A stretch of DNA of 64,000 bases from Parelaphostrongylus tenuis (taxonomy: Eukaryota; Nematoda; Chromadorea; Rhabditida; Metastrongylidae): the NCBI GenBank assembly GCA_019055375.1, contig JAHQIW010000201.1, positions 124,001 to 188,000 of the forward strand, written 5' to 3'. Positions 19,301-32,800 of this stretch are shown here, piece after piece. The translations under genes and the position numbers were made by a program. The notes beneath the pieces were generated by a model, which saw nothing but the letters and a program-made list of their open reading frames with translations, searched no databases and was not told the DNA's origin. The first letter of the stretch is position 1. The number at the start of each line of letters is the position of its first letter.

Positions 19301-22300
19301 CTCAATGGAAAGATAAGCTTATACCTCGTATAATTATCATGAATTTGAGTTCACTTTGAAATAAATACCACTTTACCGTGGATAAAGAGCCATTATAATA
19401 TATTTGGCATGATATTTTTTATCATGATCAAGCTCATACCAAGAGGTTGACATATAAATTTCGTTTAACTAACGTTTCGAGGTCGTAATTTTCTTCAAAG
19501 CCGATGATTCGAGTCTGTTATCCACAGTTGCCCGCCCTCTTGTCTGTCTTTGCTTCGTTGACGTTCGGGAAAATCTTTCTTAGTGGTATATCGCTTTCGT
19601 TAAGAATAGTCAAAGTCCTTCGCCTGTATCAGCTGCCGTCCCGTTGATCGTCGAGTGACTCGAGAGGGCACCAGCAACACTTCCATTTTTCCCTATCGCG
19701 TGCAAGAGTAGCCCAGTGGGTCCTCCTCGCTCTAGGGATTCGCTAAGCATCATATCATTCTTTTAGTCTTATCGTTAAGAAATCGGACCAGCAGGTCGGT
19801 GGTCTTCCTGCAGAGCGCTTGATATTCCGAGGAATCCAGTCGGTAACGGCTCTCGTCCATCGGTTGCCGTTGAAGCGCATCATGTGTCCAGCCCACCTTA
19901 TTTTCCATATCGTTTTCAAAGTCCCTATATGTAAATAATGAGGCCCTAACAAATGTCCTCAAATGAAGCCGTTCGTTGTCGCTGCTCTCCAGTGAGGCTC
20001 TTCGGTGCTCCCTTGAAGAAGATGGACAACGAAAACCCACAAGGCAAGGACGTACGACTGTGAATAATTGACTCGAATCATCAGCTTTAACAAAGACGAA
20101 GATGTCCAAATGTTAGTCGAATAATGTATATTTATTAGCCTTGCGGTAGTAGACAAAGCATAAAAAACTATCACTGAGTGGTTATCTCAAGGTTGAAGTA
20201 AAGCCTATTTTGAAAATATATTTGCCACACTTTTGAATATTCAACGTACGGGTACAAGTACGGCCATTGCCGTGATATCCATAGTGACAGTTGCATACGT
20301 AGTGTCCACCCTCTCCTGGTACGCAATCAGCGTGTGGATCGCATATGGAGCGATCGTCCAGGCATGAAGCTGGAAATCAAAGACTGAGAGGAATACGAAT
20401 CACCACAATTCATTAATAAAATACGATGACAGCAGATAAAAAAGGCAAGTAACACTAAGTTTCACCATATATTTGAATCGTAACATGATTTTTTTTTCTA
20501 CTATGCTGGTAACAATACTTCTATACTTACAACATTCGATTTTTATCCTCGCTTGCTTGAGGATTCGATATTGTTCGCGACGTTGTAGTATAGTTGTCGA
20601 GGACTTCTTGTAATCCCAAAGATACGAGGCTGGGAGCGCTCCAGGGGGGGAGGGGGAGGGGGTCGGGAGGGTGGCTTGTTGTTTGATTGGCGGAGAGTGT
20701 TAGGGGGAGATTATCATCCCGCGCCGAGTTACGTTGAGCACCACTACCAATCGACCATCGGTCTCCAACAGGAAAATGAAACGCTACAAAATGTATTGAA
20801 TTCTATGCGATTTGAATCTGTCCCTGTAAGACAATGTATTTCGGAGACAATAGAATACGCTGGTCTTCTTATAAATTTAGTCACTCGCACAGCATAGATC
20901 AAGGTTCGTTCGTTAGGTTCTATTCGTTACCATCGGGCTCCAGGGCCCGCTCATCTTGTTTTGCTCATGCAGCGGATCCACACCGTATGTATCTGCCGCG
21001 TAATTTTTCTATTTATAGTGTTTTTAACGATACGACTAACATGTCAAATAATGGCCGTGTAGTTAAGGCCAATTAAAGTCTCTCTACAAGTATATGAAAT
21101 GTTTGTTGGGGACTATCTAACCGTCCCATACATAATTTACCGAAGACTACTCCAATATGACTAAATTCATTTGTAATGTAGAAATGGTATCCCTGAAGGT
21201 GCAGTCAAGCGCATCCAAAAAAAAAAAATTTGAAAACTTCCGGGCATGGTGAATAGGAAAACTGTCAGATTACGTAAAATAAAATAAAAATATTGGCACT
21301 TATGTGTAAGACGACGACAAAAAAACCGATCTCATTTGTTGGACAGAAAATTTTCACAGGAATATTAGTAGTCATTCGGAAGCTTCAATCTCTGGCTACA
21401 GCTAGGTGCAGCCGTCTTTCGAAAAGACCCTTTTATAATGCTGTCCAATCCAAAATAGAATTATGTTTCACATCCGCCGTTCGCCTTCATGTTTATCACG
21501 CGTATAATTCGCTGAAAGCACGAAAGTATGTAAACTTTTAGGAGAACTTTCCTTGTATCTGAATCATCGTTTTATCTGGAGTCTTTCGAGTCGGAGAAAA
21601 CAATTCTCAATTAAATAACAAAATGCACCCCACATTACCTACGGCCAAGAGATCGATGAGTTGGCCCTGTCCCCGACCCCATGGACTAGCCGACAAGCAA
21701 GCTCGTCGAAATTGTAAAACTCGATCTTATTTTTCCTGGTAACGATATTTTCAAAAAATGAGCACACCATTGGGATCATTGAAACTTACGCTATCGAACG
21801 ATTACCAATATTCTGAAGAAGAGCTCTGTCCGGCGAGGTGTAAAGGACATTCTTTTCCTCCTCCTACAGAGCTATTAAAAAAGCTTTTCCAAAAAGCAAG
21901 AACATCTTTAAGTTCATCGAAACTTGTGCTATCGAATGAGTATTAACAATCTGAGGAAGGAGTTTTTTCCAGTGAAATATAAGCGCGATTAAAAAAAGCC
22001 CATGGTCGTGTGAAACATAATTTTATTTTGGATTTCACAGCGCTCCAAAAGAGTATTTTGAGAATCCGGTCACGTATACCTCTAGCCAGAAATTCAGGCT
22101 TTCGAATGGTTACTAGTACTTTTGAGAAAAGTTTTTGTCCAGCGAATGAGATCGGTTTTTCGTTTAACGCCGTCTAACATATAAGTACCACAATATCTAG
22201 ATCCATTCTATCGGAAATCTGTACTAACTCATAGCAACACAAAGATGTCCGTTTCCGTGATATCCTGGGTTGCATCTACATTGCCAGCCGCCGGTCTGTG

Positions 22301-25300
22301 GGGACTGAATACAATGAGCATTCGATGAACAATTTGAGCAGCGAGGTGTCTCTAAATATGTAAGTCAGATGAAAACTATAGCCAGCTGGGGTATTAGTTG
22401 GCTTATGCTCTATGAACGCATACCTTGCAAGTCACAACGGTGTGTTCCATCACCCACTGTTCCGGGTTTACAAATACATACATATGTGTTGACATCACTG
22501 TGATAGACACATTGAGCATTTGCATGGCAGAGTCGTGGCTCCTCGCGACAGGTTTGAGGTGGAGCATGAGGAGTGCAGTGGACACCGTCTCCAGTGAACC
22601 CTAAAAATTCAAAAACGACTAAACAGCGATTTGAAATTAGTTGATTTCACCACCACCAATAAATTTTCAACTGCTCAGTAACTTTCTTTCGATGATATAT
22701 CAGAGAAGCTTCCATTTTAATCGAACGCTATCGCAGGCGTTATTTGCAAAGATATGGTAAGTGAATGAAATCGTAGTGAAGGAAATGAGTGAGTGATGAA
22801 AAATGCTCAGACCTCGAATACACTTGCAAACATATGCGCGTTGCGCTTCTTCGTAAACACACTCAGCATTCTGAGCACATGAAGAAGGATCCGCCGGATT
22901 GCATTGGTCTAAAAAGGGAATTGAATGAATTCAAATGGAAGCTATAAAAACGCAAGGGACCGACTTCATATCAAGACGGACATATATGATTGAAACGTTG
23001 ACCGTATTTCAAAATCGCTTTTTATATATTTGTCTATCTGGTGGAGAACGTGGAATCTTGCTACTTTACAAAAATCTGTCACTCGCAGCTACTGGAACAG
23101 CAGAGTTGAACTCATCATGCAGTTCAATAAGCAAAATTTGTAGACCTGAACAACTTCTTCGACAGAACTAGGTTTTCTTCGGCATCAAAGGACGAAGGAT
23201 AACACTCTCGGCGTTAATCAATTCCTGAGGGATGCGCCATGCATTCTTCTCCATTTTTTAACTTGTTTGAGGTGACTGAATGCATATCTGGCCTTCATAA
23301 TGACTCGCGGTGCCCTCCCGTTGTACCAAGTCAGTTCTGCTCATCCTTCCAGACAAGTCTGGTACCATTTTACCAAGCCGAAGGGATGGATGACTTGGTG
23401 AGCCATGAGCGCGATATAGAACCATTGACCTCGAGTGCAACGCAGAGCACCTCTAACCGTTGCGCCACATGCTCTCCGTGATTTCGGCATTAACTTTTAT
23501 GAATTACAACGCTCAGTTGTACTCATCAGGTGGGGAGTCAAATTTAATGACAATTCAATTTTTCATACAGATATTCTATACTGAGTATCACAGTTCTACA
23601 AAATCTACGAAAAGTTTGTGGCCACCTGCTACGACACATTGTTGAACGCCATCTCCTCGATAACCGGGAAGGCATTCACAAACATATGCAGAATCGCCAG
23701 CGACCACACAATGACCGTATTGATGGCAATCAGTCGAATCACGACACTGTTTTGGACGGGCTAAAAATAGAGTTGGAAAGGAAGTATTAGCTGTAAAAGT
23801 ACGAAATACTAGTACACTTAAAGCAGACATTTATGAAAGGAACATGCCCTATTAAGTGGGACTTCTTTGCTCGAGAGCTTCACAAGCTCATCCTGCTCAC
23901 TGCCTTCATCCATTACTAATTTTAAAGTCTCAAACAGCTCTATTTTCAGGGACTAATTTCTCTGAAGATGAAAGTTCATCATGATGGCGTGAAATCTATA
24001 ATTCGGTCCATGGAAAAAACTTATCAATGATGAATCCCTGACAGTGCGTATTGATTTCATGTTTTTTAAATAGTTTGACTTTTATTCCGCAAAAAATTAC
24101 CTTAGCCTGATAAATTTGTCAAGCAAAACAAGTTTTGGGTTCTATAATTCTCTGTTAACAAAAAAAAAGAACTTTGTCACAGTAGAGCTCTGAATCTGAG
24201 AGCAGAAATCTACATAAGATATTTTCACATTTTTCCTATCGGTATAAATTTCGAACAGCAAACTAGTGAATGAGTGGAATTTCGTACAACACGACAGGCA
24301 TAAATATCTCAAAAGCGTCGTGGATAATTCCAAGACATTGAGTTTTCGCATCAAATTTTTTTCTAGAATTTATTTTTCAAATAAGTTTAGAATTGTACAA
24401 TTATGTACGAAATCGCTAAAGACCACTAGAATAGCTAAAGTGTCTTCTTCATTGCAAGGTCTCTTCTATAAGCCCAAAAACGTATCATTGTTTCAACTGC
24501 CCAAATTTAATGGAAATTTGAAAAATACGATTTGCCTAGGAATTTCCAAGATACAGACAATTCAAAAAAAATCTTCCAATTTTTTGAAGAGATGAAGGAG
24601 AAAGCGTTCTATGTCAATCAGTTCCCCAAAAATACTCAATACATTCAAATCCATTCACATTTACATCGCAGAATTAGTTGAATGTGATTTTTGATTCATA
24701 AATTTGATCAAGAATATATTGATCATTCATGACGAAGTTAATTCTTGTTACGCTGTAAACTACTCGCTGGTTCTCGCCACTGACCGTAGATGTTGGCCAA
24801 AATGCATATGCTTTTCATTGGTTAACTCGCCTCACAGAGTTTTTTGCCTGATTTTCCACAATTCTAAGATATATCGTTGTATTTCTGAATAATGAATTAT
24901 AGTTGAATAGCATATAGCATCATATACACCATTAATATCATGAAGAGAACGTTCATTGCCCCAATTTCTAGACATCGGAAAAATATCGTTTATTTTTTAC
25001 AACTAGCAATCTCTCAACGACCAAAGATCAGGCGTGGTCCAGAGGGCTGACCTCGTCACATTAAGCGTGATCGTGAAGGGGTTAAATGAAAATCGGTTAT
25101 TGCATCCTCTACACTTATTATCAAGAAATGTAGCACCAGCTTCTGCAAGATGCACTGCCACCTTGAACTCGTCAAGAACCATGTTTGATGGGAGTAGACC
25201 AATAACAGTCCTGAAAAGGGTTCCTTCCGTGTAGAGGATTATTTATTCAATAATGCTTTATTGTATTCGAATCGATCCCACAACGGAGCCTCGCAACGAG

Positions 25301-28300
25301 AAGAGGAGCAACAATTTATCAGTCTCAAGTTCGCTTGATGATCTGAGAAGGTATCAAGCCACTGATTCTATCCTTATAATTAAGCCTCGTACTAGCTTGC
25401 GAACCCCAGGGAAACGGATTTATTAGTAGGCAGAATGGGATGAAACCACAGGTCATTTCTGCAGTATGGTCACCTAACACCTTGTGTCACAGGTGAGCTA
25501 ATTTCAACTTGTTTCCTATCGACAAGAATTCTTCATGTAACTGCTTTCTTACCATTTACGTAGTGTCATGACTATATATCCAAAAATACTGAGTGATGTG
25601 CAAGACTATGAAGTTCAGGCGATGATTGAACTCGTGTCTCACCCTTTCCAGGGGCGCCTGCTTGAATGATTCAGCTCTCACTCGAGGTCAAAAGAGGTTC
25701 AAAGTCTTGCAGATCACTCAACATTATTGGCGCTTATCGTCTAAAAATTAGATCATTTCTAAATAATGGATGGACTCATCGACAAAGATTGTATCGCTAT
25801 TTCATACCTTGTTCTCCTTCCCTCGGTGATGATCCACTATGAATTTTCACACAAGTCATTCCATCACCGGCATAACCATCATGGCACTCGCAACGATAAA
25901 TCCTTCAAAAAATACTCAGGTGTTTACTAAATTACTTTCACAATTTTTCAGAATATCAGTGTAAGAGTCATGTACAATTTGAAGAAAACACATCTGCTTA
26001 GCAGAGAAATTGTACTTGAGCGTATCATTCGATGGAGAAACAGGCTGTAGCTGGTGAATGAAAGCATAAACATGAGTACTATTTTCTTTCATTTTCATGT
26101 CTATTGTTTCTTTTTGTGATCGGCTCTTACCTGTTATGGCTGTCGTAAACACATTGAGCATTTTGGTCACAATTACGTAGTTGATCACATCCAGGCTGTT
26201 CTGAATAAAATTTCAAATGTCAGCATTTTGAAATGCAGAATCTACAGTTATCATTGAGATTTTGTAACGAGGCCTTGTGAACAGCTATTTTTCTTCTTCT
26301 ACATATATCATTAATAACCTTGAGCATCAAATTCTCGTATTTTTGAATAAAAAGGAGATAATGTGACGTGTTAACTAATAGACAATCACTCGGAACTTAA
26401 AATGAGGTTCATGTCTGCAAGTACCGTTGCCGAAAGCTCACTATACCAATCCATGCCCTTTGCTTTGATTTCTCTTAACCATGCTTCAACTCTATCTGTG
26501 CCTCAGAAATTACTCGTCAATGGAAATGATTTGGGGAGCAGAAACTGGTACTGAACCTAGTCAAGTTGAAGCTACAGCCGTGATCGCAACGTTTTCGCGC
26601 TTAGTTACTACCTGTTCTTTCTCCATGTAGGATTATGAAGTGAGATAAAATCACATGGTTTTTGAAATATAGACAAAACTCGGAACTTTAGCTGGATTGC
26701 AAACCCACAATAACCGTTTCAAGAGGCTATACACCAACCGAGGGTTTAGTTTGTCATCCTCTCAGTCGTGTTTCAGTTTCGCCTTCCACCATGCCCTCCC
26801 CCCTCATGGAAAGAAGACTAGGATGTAAATAATAGTTAAACTACCAAACAGTTGATCAAATAGTGTAATTAAATCGAAATTGCATGGATATAGAAATATG
26901 TAGCCTAGACATAATTTTTCACACAGGATGTTCTGTGAAGACCCTCCCATGCATGATTTCTAAATCAGTGCTCTTCAATAACCAGCGAAAGCTCAAATAC
27001 CCTGCTAATGCCCCAAAGCCTATTGAGATGTACAGAACGTTCGCTGTAAGCTTGCTGGGTATAAGCCTTATTTTAGTTTGAAATATGACAGCCTTTCCCA
27101 ACTTTTGATTCCGAATTATGCTCATTTTTCATAGTGGAAAGAAGATATGGTGGATCCTTTCCAACATAGTAAACATCTCGTCTTACTCTTGGTATTGTCA
27201 TCCTTCAGTCGACATTCGATTCCATCTCCTTCATACGGTTCAGTACACACACAATGATAATGGCCAAGTGTATCGCTATACGTACAACTGCCATGTTCAG
27301 AGCATTCTTCGTGAGCTCGACACGCTTTTTCTGCAAGAACGTGCTTTTTTAGCTAACAAAGAAAGGCTGCAATGCTGATAAACTCCTAAGGAATAGATAA
27401 AGCATTTCACATCATTAAGCAGTGTAAAGATTACTGGACGCTTTAAACTGTCTCAACCAGGAAGAATATAAAGAGGCTTTATCAACCTTAAGCCTAAAAT
27501 CGGAAGCGACCGGTAGGTGTGTATGGCAGGACACTTCTAATCACTGCGATACTAACAGAATATTATTGAACCAAAGAAATATAGGATCATTTTTTTGGAA
27601 ATTAAAATTGAAATTCTTGCACTCAAACAGAATGAAAACAAAGAAATGAGAAGTTGCAGAACGACCGGCCATGGACATTATACCTACCCAAAGTTCCTTC
27701 TGAGATCGGCCCTCTTCTATCCGGAAAATCTTCAATAGTAAGTGATTCACAGATTACACCGTTGCCAACGAATCCAGCTTTGCAAACACATTCCAACTGA
27801 AAATCAAATTTTCAAGGCTTTATATTTCATACTAGCATAGACTGGATAGAAAATAATCTACAATTTTGAGGTTATTGAAGCGCATTTTGGTAGATAAAGT
27901 TATGGTATGGTGACTATATCACATAGGTGACGTGACTAGAGAATAAAATGACCGCCTTCATAGTTTACTAGAACAAACGAACTCCTCCACTCGGCGATGG
28001 CATACAGTCAGCATTTACATCGCATACGTGTTCTCCACACAGATTGCCTCTCTGCTCGTTTCTCTGTTCGTTCTCACGACGTGGTGCCTCTAAATACAAA
28101 CCGTTCACTCGTTTTCAAGGCCAATAGATCAACAACATTTTAGTAAACAGCTTTCATCCAGCCTTGAGATAAGAGTTCAAGGTATTGTTGAGCTGATAAG
28201 CCTACACAGATATGTGACAAGCAATTTGCACTCTTTGAACCAACAATTCTGCGCCATTGCCCTCTTCATAGCTTGAAAATCTCACACTTGAACACTTCGC

Positions 28301-29843
28301 TCTTTTTATGGCACCTCACTCTAATGGATCTGTGCGATGCGACTGCGAAAAATCATATCGTATAGAACAACTATACACTAATTGAATTTCTACGGCTCTG
28401 AAGAAAGCGATAGCGCTGAATGTCTAGCACAGAAAAGACTTTCAACGACTTCGTATAAATATGCTCAGTAATGTAGAGTGATGTGCAAAACTTTCGTGTC
28501 AGGCGGTACAAGAACCCGCACCCTCACTCTATCCGGGAGCGTGTGCTCTGTCCGATACACTATTGACGCCCATTTTGCACACCACTCTTTCTACACTACA
28601 TCGTATCTTGGTAAGATTTATAGATATACCCAGTAATGTGACGGATAGAGCACGCGCTCACGAATAGAGTGAAGTGCGGGTTCTAGTCCCGCCTGACGCG
28701 AAAATTCACATCACTTTACATTACTGGGTATATCTATAATTCTTACCACCGCTATAGCGGTTAAATAATACTAATTCCCTTTGACTTCGTATAACACGAC
28801 TAATTAGCGAGATATTATTGACATACAGTGAATGCATCCACTCAGTTGTATATATATATATATATATATTATGCATATATATACATGATTCATATATATA
28901 TATATATTATATATATATATATATATGATGTGTCGCCCCATAATTCCTTTCGCTTTACTGTTTTATTTAGTTTCTCTTCTATTTTGAATCGGATCTTTGT
29001 TAAAAGGGTGTGGTATATTGGCTAATATTCAGGTAGCTTTAGCCAGATGTGGCCATAGCACCATGGCTCGTCATCAAAATGAGATAGGCTACCGCGAAGT
29101 GATGTCTCCCTGGACACCTTATACATTGACCAACAACGACCGGCGCTGCACGCGCGGCCATCTGCGAAAGCCCTCAGCTACAACCGCACAAGCAGCACTT
29201 TTTCACGCCTATCACCACTGGCGATGATTCCTGAGTCTACCAAGGAGCTAACACGTGCCACGCCTCCACGCCTGCTGGCTGCCTCGCTGCAAAGACCCAC
29301 CGGCTTAACCTAAGCCAAAGTTCCATGCTCAGAAGATTCTGCTTTCAGTTTTCTGGGATTGGCAGGGCATGCTGTTTGAGAACTGCTCGATTGGAAGCAG
29401 ACAACGAATGCCGACGTCTACGGGAACAACTCCGAAAGATGGCCGCATCAGTGCGAAAGAAACGTGTGGAACGACTCAGTGTTGCTTTTTTCCAGAATAA
29501 CGCTCGATATCACATAGCAATGTCGAGTCGCCAGATTTTGGAGAAACTAAACTAAACCACGGAGCTAGATCCATCGTATAGCCCACATATTGCTCCACCG
29601 ATTTGCCATTTCTTCCGCTCTGAAGCAGCACGTGCGGAACACAATTCAAAGGCTAAAACCAGCTCAGAAGTAACAACTTTTTGATCGCCAGTTCGTTCTT
29701 CCTGGGAAGACATCCAGTCCGTACCTTGAGAATGGTTGCATATCATGGATATGATGGCGTTATTCTGTTGCTTACTTAATCCTTAAATAAATAACATTTG
29801 AATTAACAAAAATGTCGAATTGTGTAAGAAATGAGACAATCTT

Positions 29844-29880
<37 letters not shown>

Positions 29881-32800
29881 GTATATATATATTTATATAT
29901 AATGTGCTGCTGTTACCAACAGTACTCTAGGTTCGACAAAGTTTTCAATACTTCAATATTCCTAAATATGGTTTATATGCTATAATTTCAGGTTCAGATA
30001 CAACGTAGGTTTGTTCTGATCTGAACCATCTGGATCCCAGTTACCTGATACGGTAACATTTATACTGCAGTAAAGGTCTTCACTTTTTAGCCCATACTAC
30101 TTTATTAGATTTTATTTACAATCTTTATTCTGACCTTCTGGAGGTCCACAATGATTGACACCGTCGCCAGTGTACCATCCACGACACCGACAATGCCCAT
30201 GAGGAGAACCATCGACGAAAACGCATTCACCCCATTGATGGCACTGCTGATGGTTGGTACATGAACCCTAAACATTAGAGAGGATCTACACAAGAAATAA
30301 TAAAATGGAAAAGAAACCAAAGTAACCTTTAACTAACTTTCTCAAAACCTCGAGATCATTTAATGAATCAGTGTTTTCTTCTTGAGCATACACGAGGTTT
30401 TTAACAACGTCTATTTTATCAAGATCTATTAATTATTCAAAAAAAGTTCGTTCAGTCCGAAGTAACTCTCTTATTTGGATAGCACCATTTGTTAAGCTTC
30501 ACAGACTGATTTGAGTATATTAGAAAGCAAATCGTATCGCAGACATCAAAGAATAAGTGTAATTTCGTGCAATCAGCTCAAAAGAAAAACTGCAGTACCA
30601 TTCCGTCACAATGGTAATACAATTGATTCTGAATATTGGCTTTACATGACAACTGCTTTTTATGAAGAAGTCTTAAAGGCGTAGAAAATTATATCGCAGT
30701 TTACTCTAAATACGAAGACTCTGACTCAAAATTATCAACTCTAATAGACTTCCGACTTAAAGAAGCCACTCAGTGGAACAATTCGGTGACTCTGAAACTA
30801 TTTCAGAAAGTGAAATAAAGTGTGACCGAACTGAAGAACCGCAATCACTCAGTTATTGTCCATTATCATCACGAATTCGAATCTATTCATGCATTATAAG
30901 TTGACAGTCGACACAGCTACCAGGAATAATAATTCAGAAGACCGAATCTCATTAAACCTCGGGAAAGGGAAACTGTAACCTATCTCACAAATTGCTCTTC
31001 TCTGTAAAGCCTCTCCAAGGTTGGAACTTTTTCAAAGCCGATAATTAACGTTTCGGTAGTTGTTCTCTTAGACGTACTATATCGTACGCCATCTAATTCT
31101 TTTGTTAATACCTCCTGTATTTAGAGGCAGTTCAATGCAGGAATCAGGGGGAACGTCTACTTTTTATAAGAAAGTGACCGTTTAGCTACTCAGAAGGTAG
31201 AGATCATTAATATGTTGTCATATAATGCGAACAGTAACCTTTACCAAACTGAAAAACAAACGCTAATTTCCGTTATTCTAGAGACTATTATTCACAGGGT
31301 GTGACAACACACTAGCGACATTTCCCATTCCTGGAGTTAAACGGTGTGGTTTCTAAAATAGGTGGAAATTTACCCTTATTTTTCACCAGAGTTTTGCTAG
31401 ATATAAGAAATATCAACAGAGTAATTGGACGTCGTATGACAAGTATGTCTATACAGCAAGAAAAGTGGCCAAAACGTCTCAAAATGTACCAACCTCGGGA
31501 AAGCTTTTCAAAAAAAGTTCAGCTCGTGAAATGATTTTCAACGAAGAGCATTTGTCCTTTCTTGTTTTCCTTTCCTCACTATTCACTTTTCAACCTTCAT
31601 ACCGAAGAATTCTGCACATGAACGGTATTATTATCCATAACATGGAAAAGCCTTATCAAAATTTGAAAAATAATTGTTTCGCAACTAGTGCGATGCTCAC
31701 TACTGTAAAATCGCTCATTTCTGATACCCGTGCACATCCATTTCCCAAATGTTGATAAACTCCGCAATAAATGATTTTTGGAACAGCTTAAGACATAGTA
31801 CCTAACAGAAAAGTAGTCATTAAGCACTCAGTCACTTTTTTGGGCCTCATTTCTCTAGGCGCCTAATTTATAACTTCGAATCGATTGTTCAATTATGGCA
31901 TTTTTTTCGCACTCTCTTCAGAAAACTGTTCGTACTTGGTAGAAATTAAATCCATACTTCTCCTCATAATCACTTTCACGTTAGCAAAGAGGGAATAAGG
32001 AACAGATTTAGGTGTAGAATGTTTAGTAGGTTTCTCTCGGACAATTAATGGACTAGCCCAGAACTCGTGGGAATCTTCACCTGTCACCTGCCGTGATTCC
32101 CCGTGGGAATCTTACTTCCTAATTATTTTGATTCTGCGATGAAAAAATCGAAGGTCAATAACTATAAGTGTTTGGAGATGGATGATATTAAGAGCTTAGT
32201 GAGATATGGCAACAAAAATATATTGAATTATAGTACCGCTCTATGTTGTGTAGTCCCATGGAGAATCGGTTGTTCAACAGGTATGTCTGGTTCGATGACC
32301 TGTTGGTCTGCAAATTTTCGCTTAATCAAGTCTTTTTTGATATTTATGGCAAAACACAAAGCACTGACTATGGTAGAGGATTTCGTTCATTCACTCACTT
32401 GTACAACGATGGCCGTCACCTTCATATCCGGGTCGACATTCGCATGTGAATGAGCCATCGGTGTTGGTACAGACGGCATTCTGATCGCAAGTATGATCAC
32501 CTCGCTCGCATTCGTTCAAGTCTGAATGAAATTAAATGAAAAATTCATCAAAATCTTATTGCAAAAAGTTTAAAGTTGACGATTTGAAAGACATTACTCT
32601 ACAATGTTTGACAGTACGCTTTCATTGCCATCGAATACTCTTGTTTCAGAAAAGAATCAACTAATAAGTTAATATCGATGCGAAACTCCTTTATGAGTTT
32701 TCACAGAGAAGCCATATGAACAGAAAACCAGTAATTAATGAATTTAAATCTAAAAGTAAAATCTTTATCAAAAGTTTCTTGAGCTTCTGATTGTTCTCAC

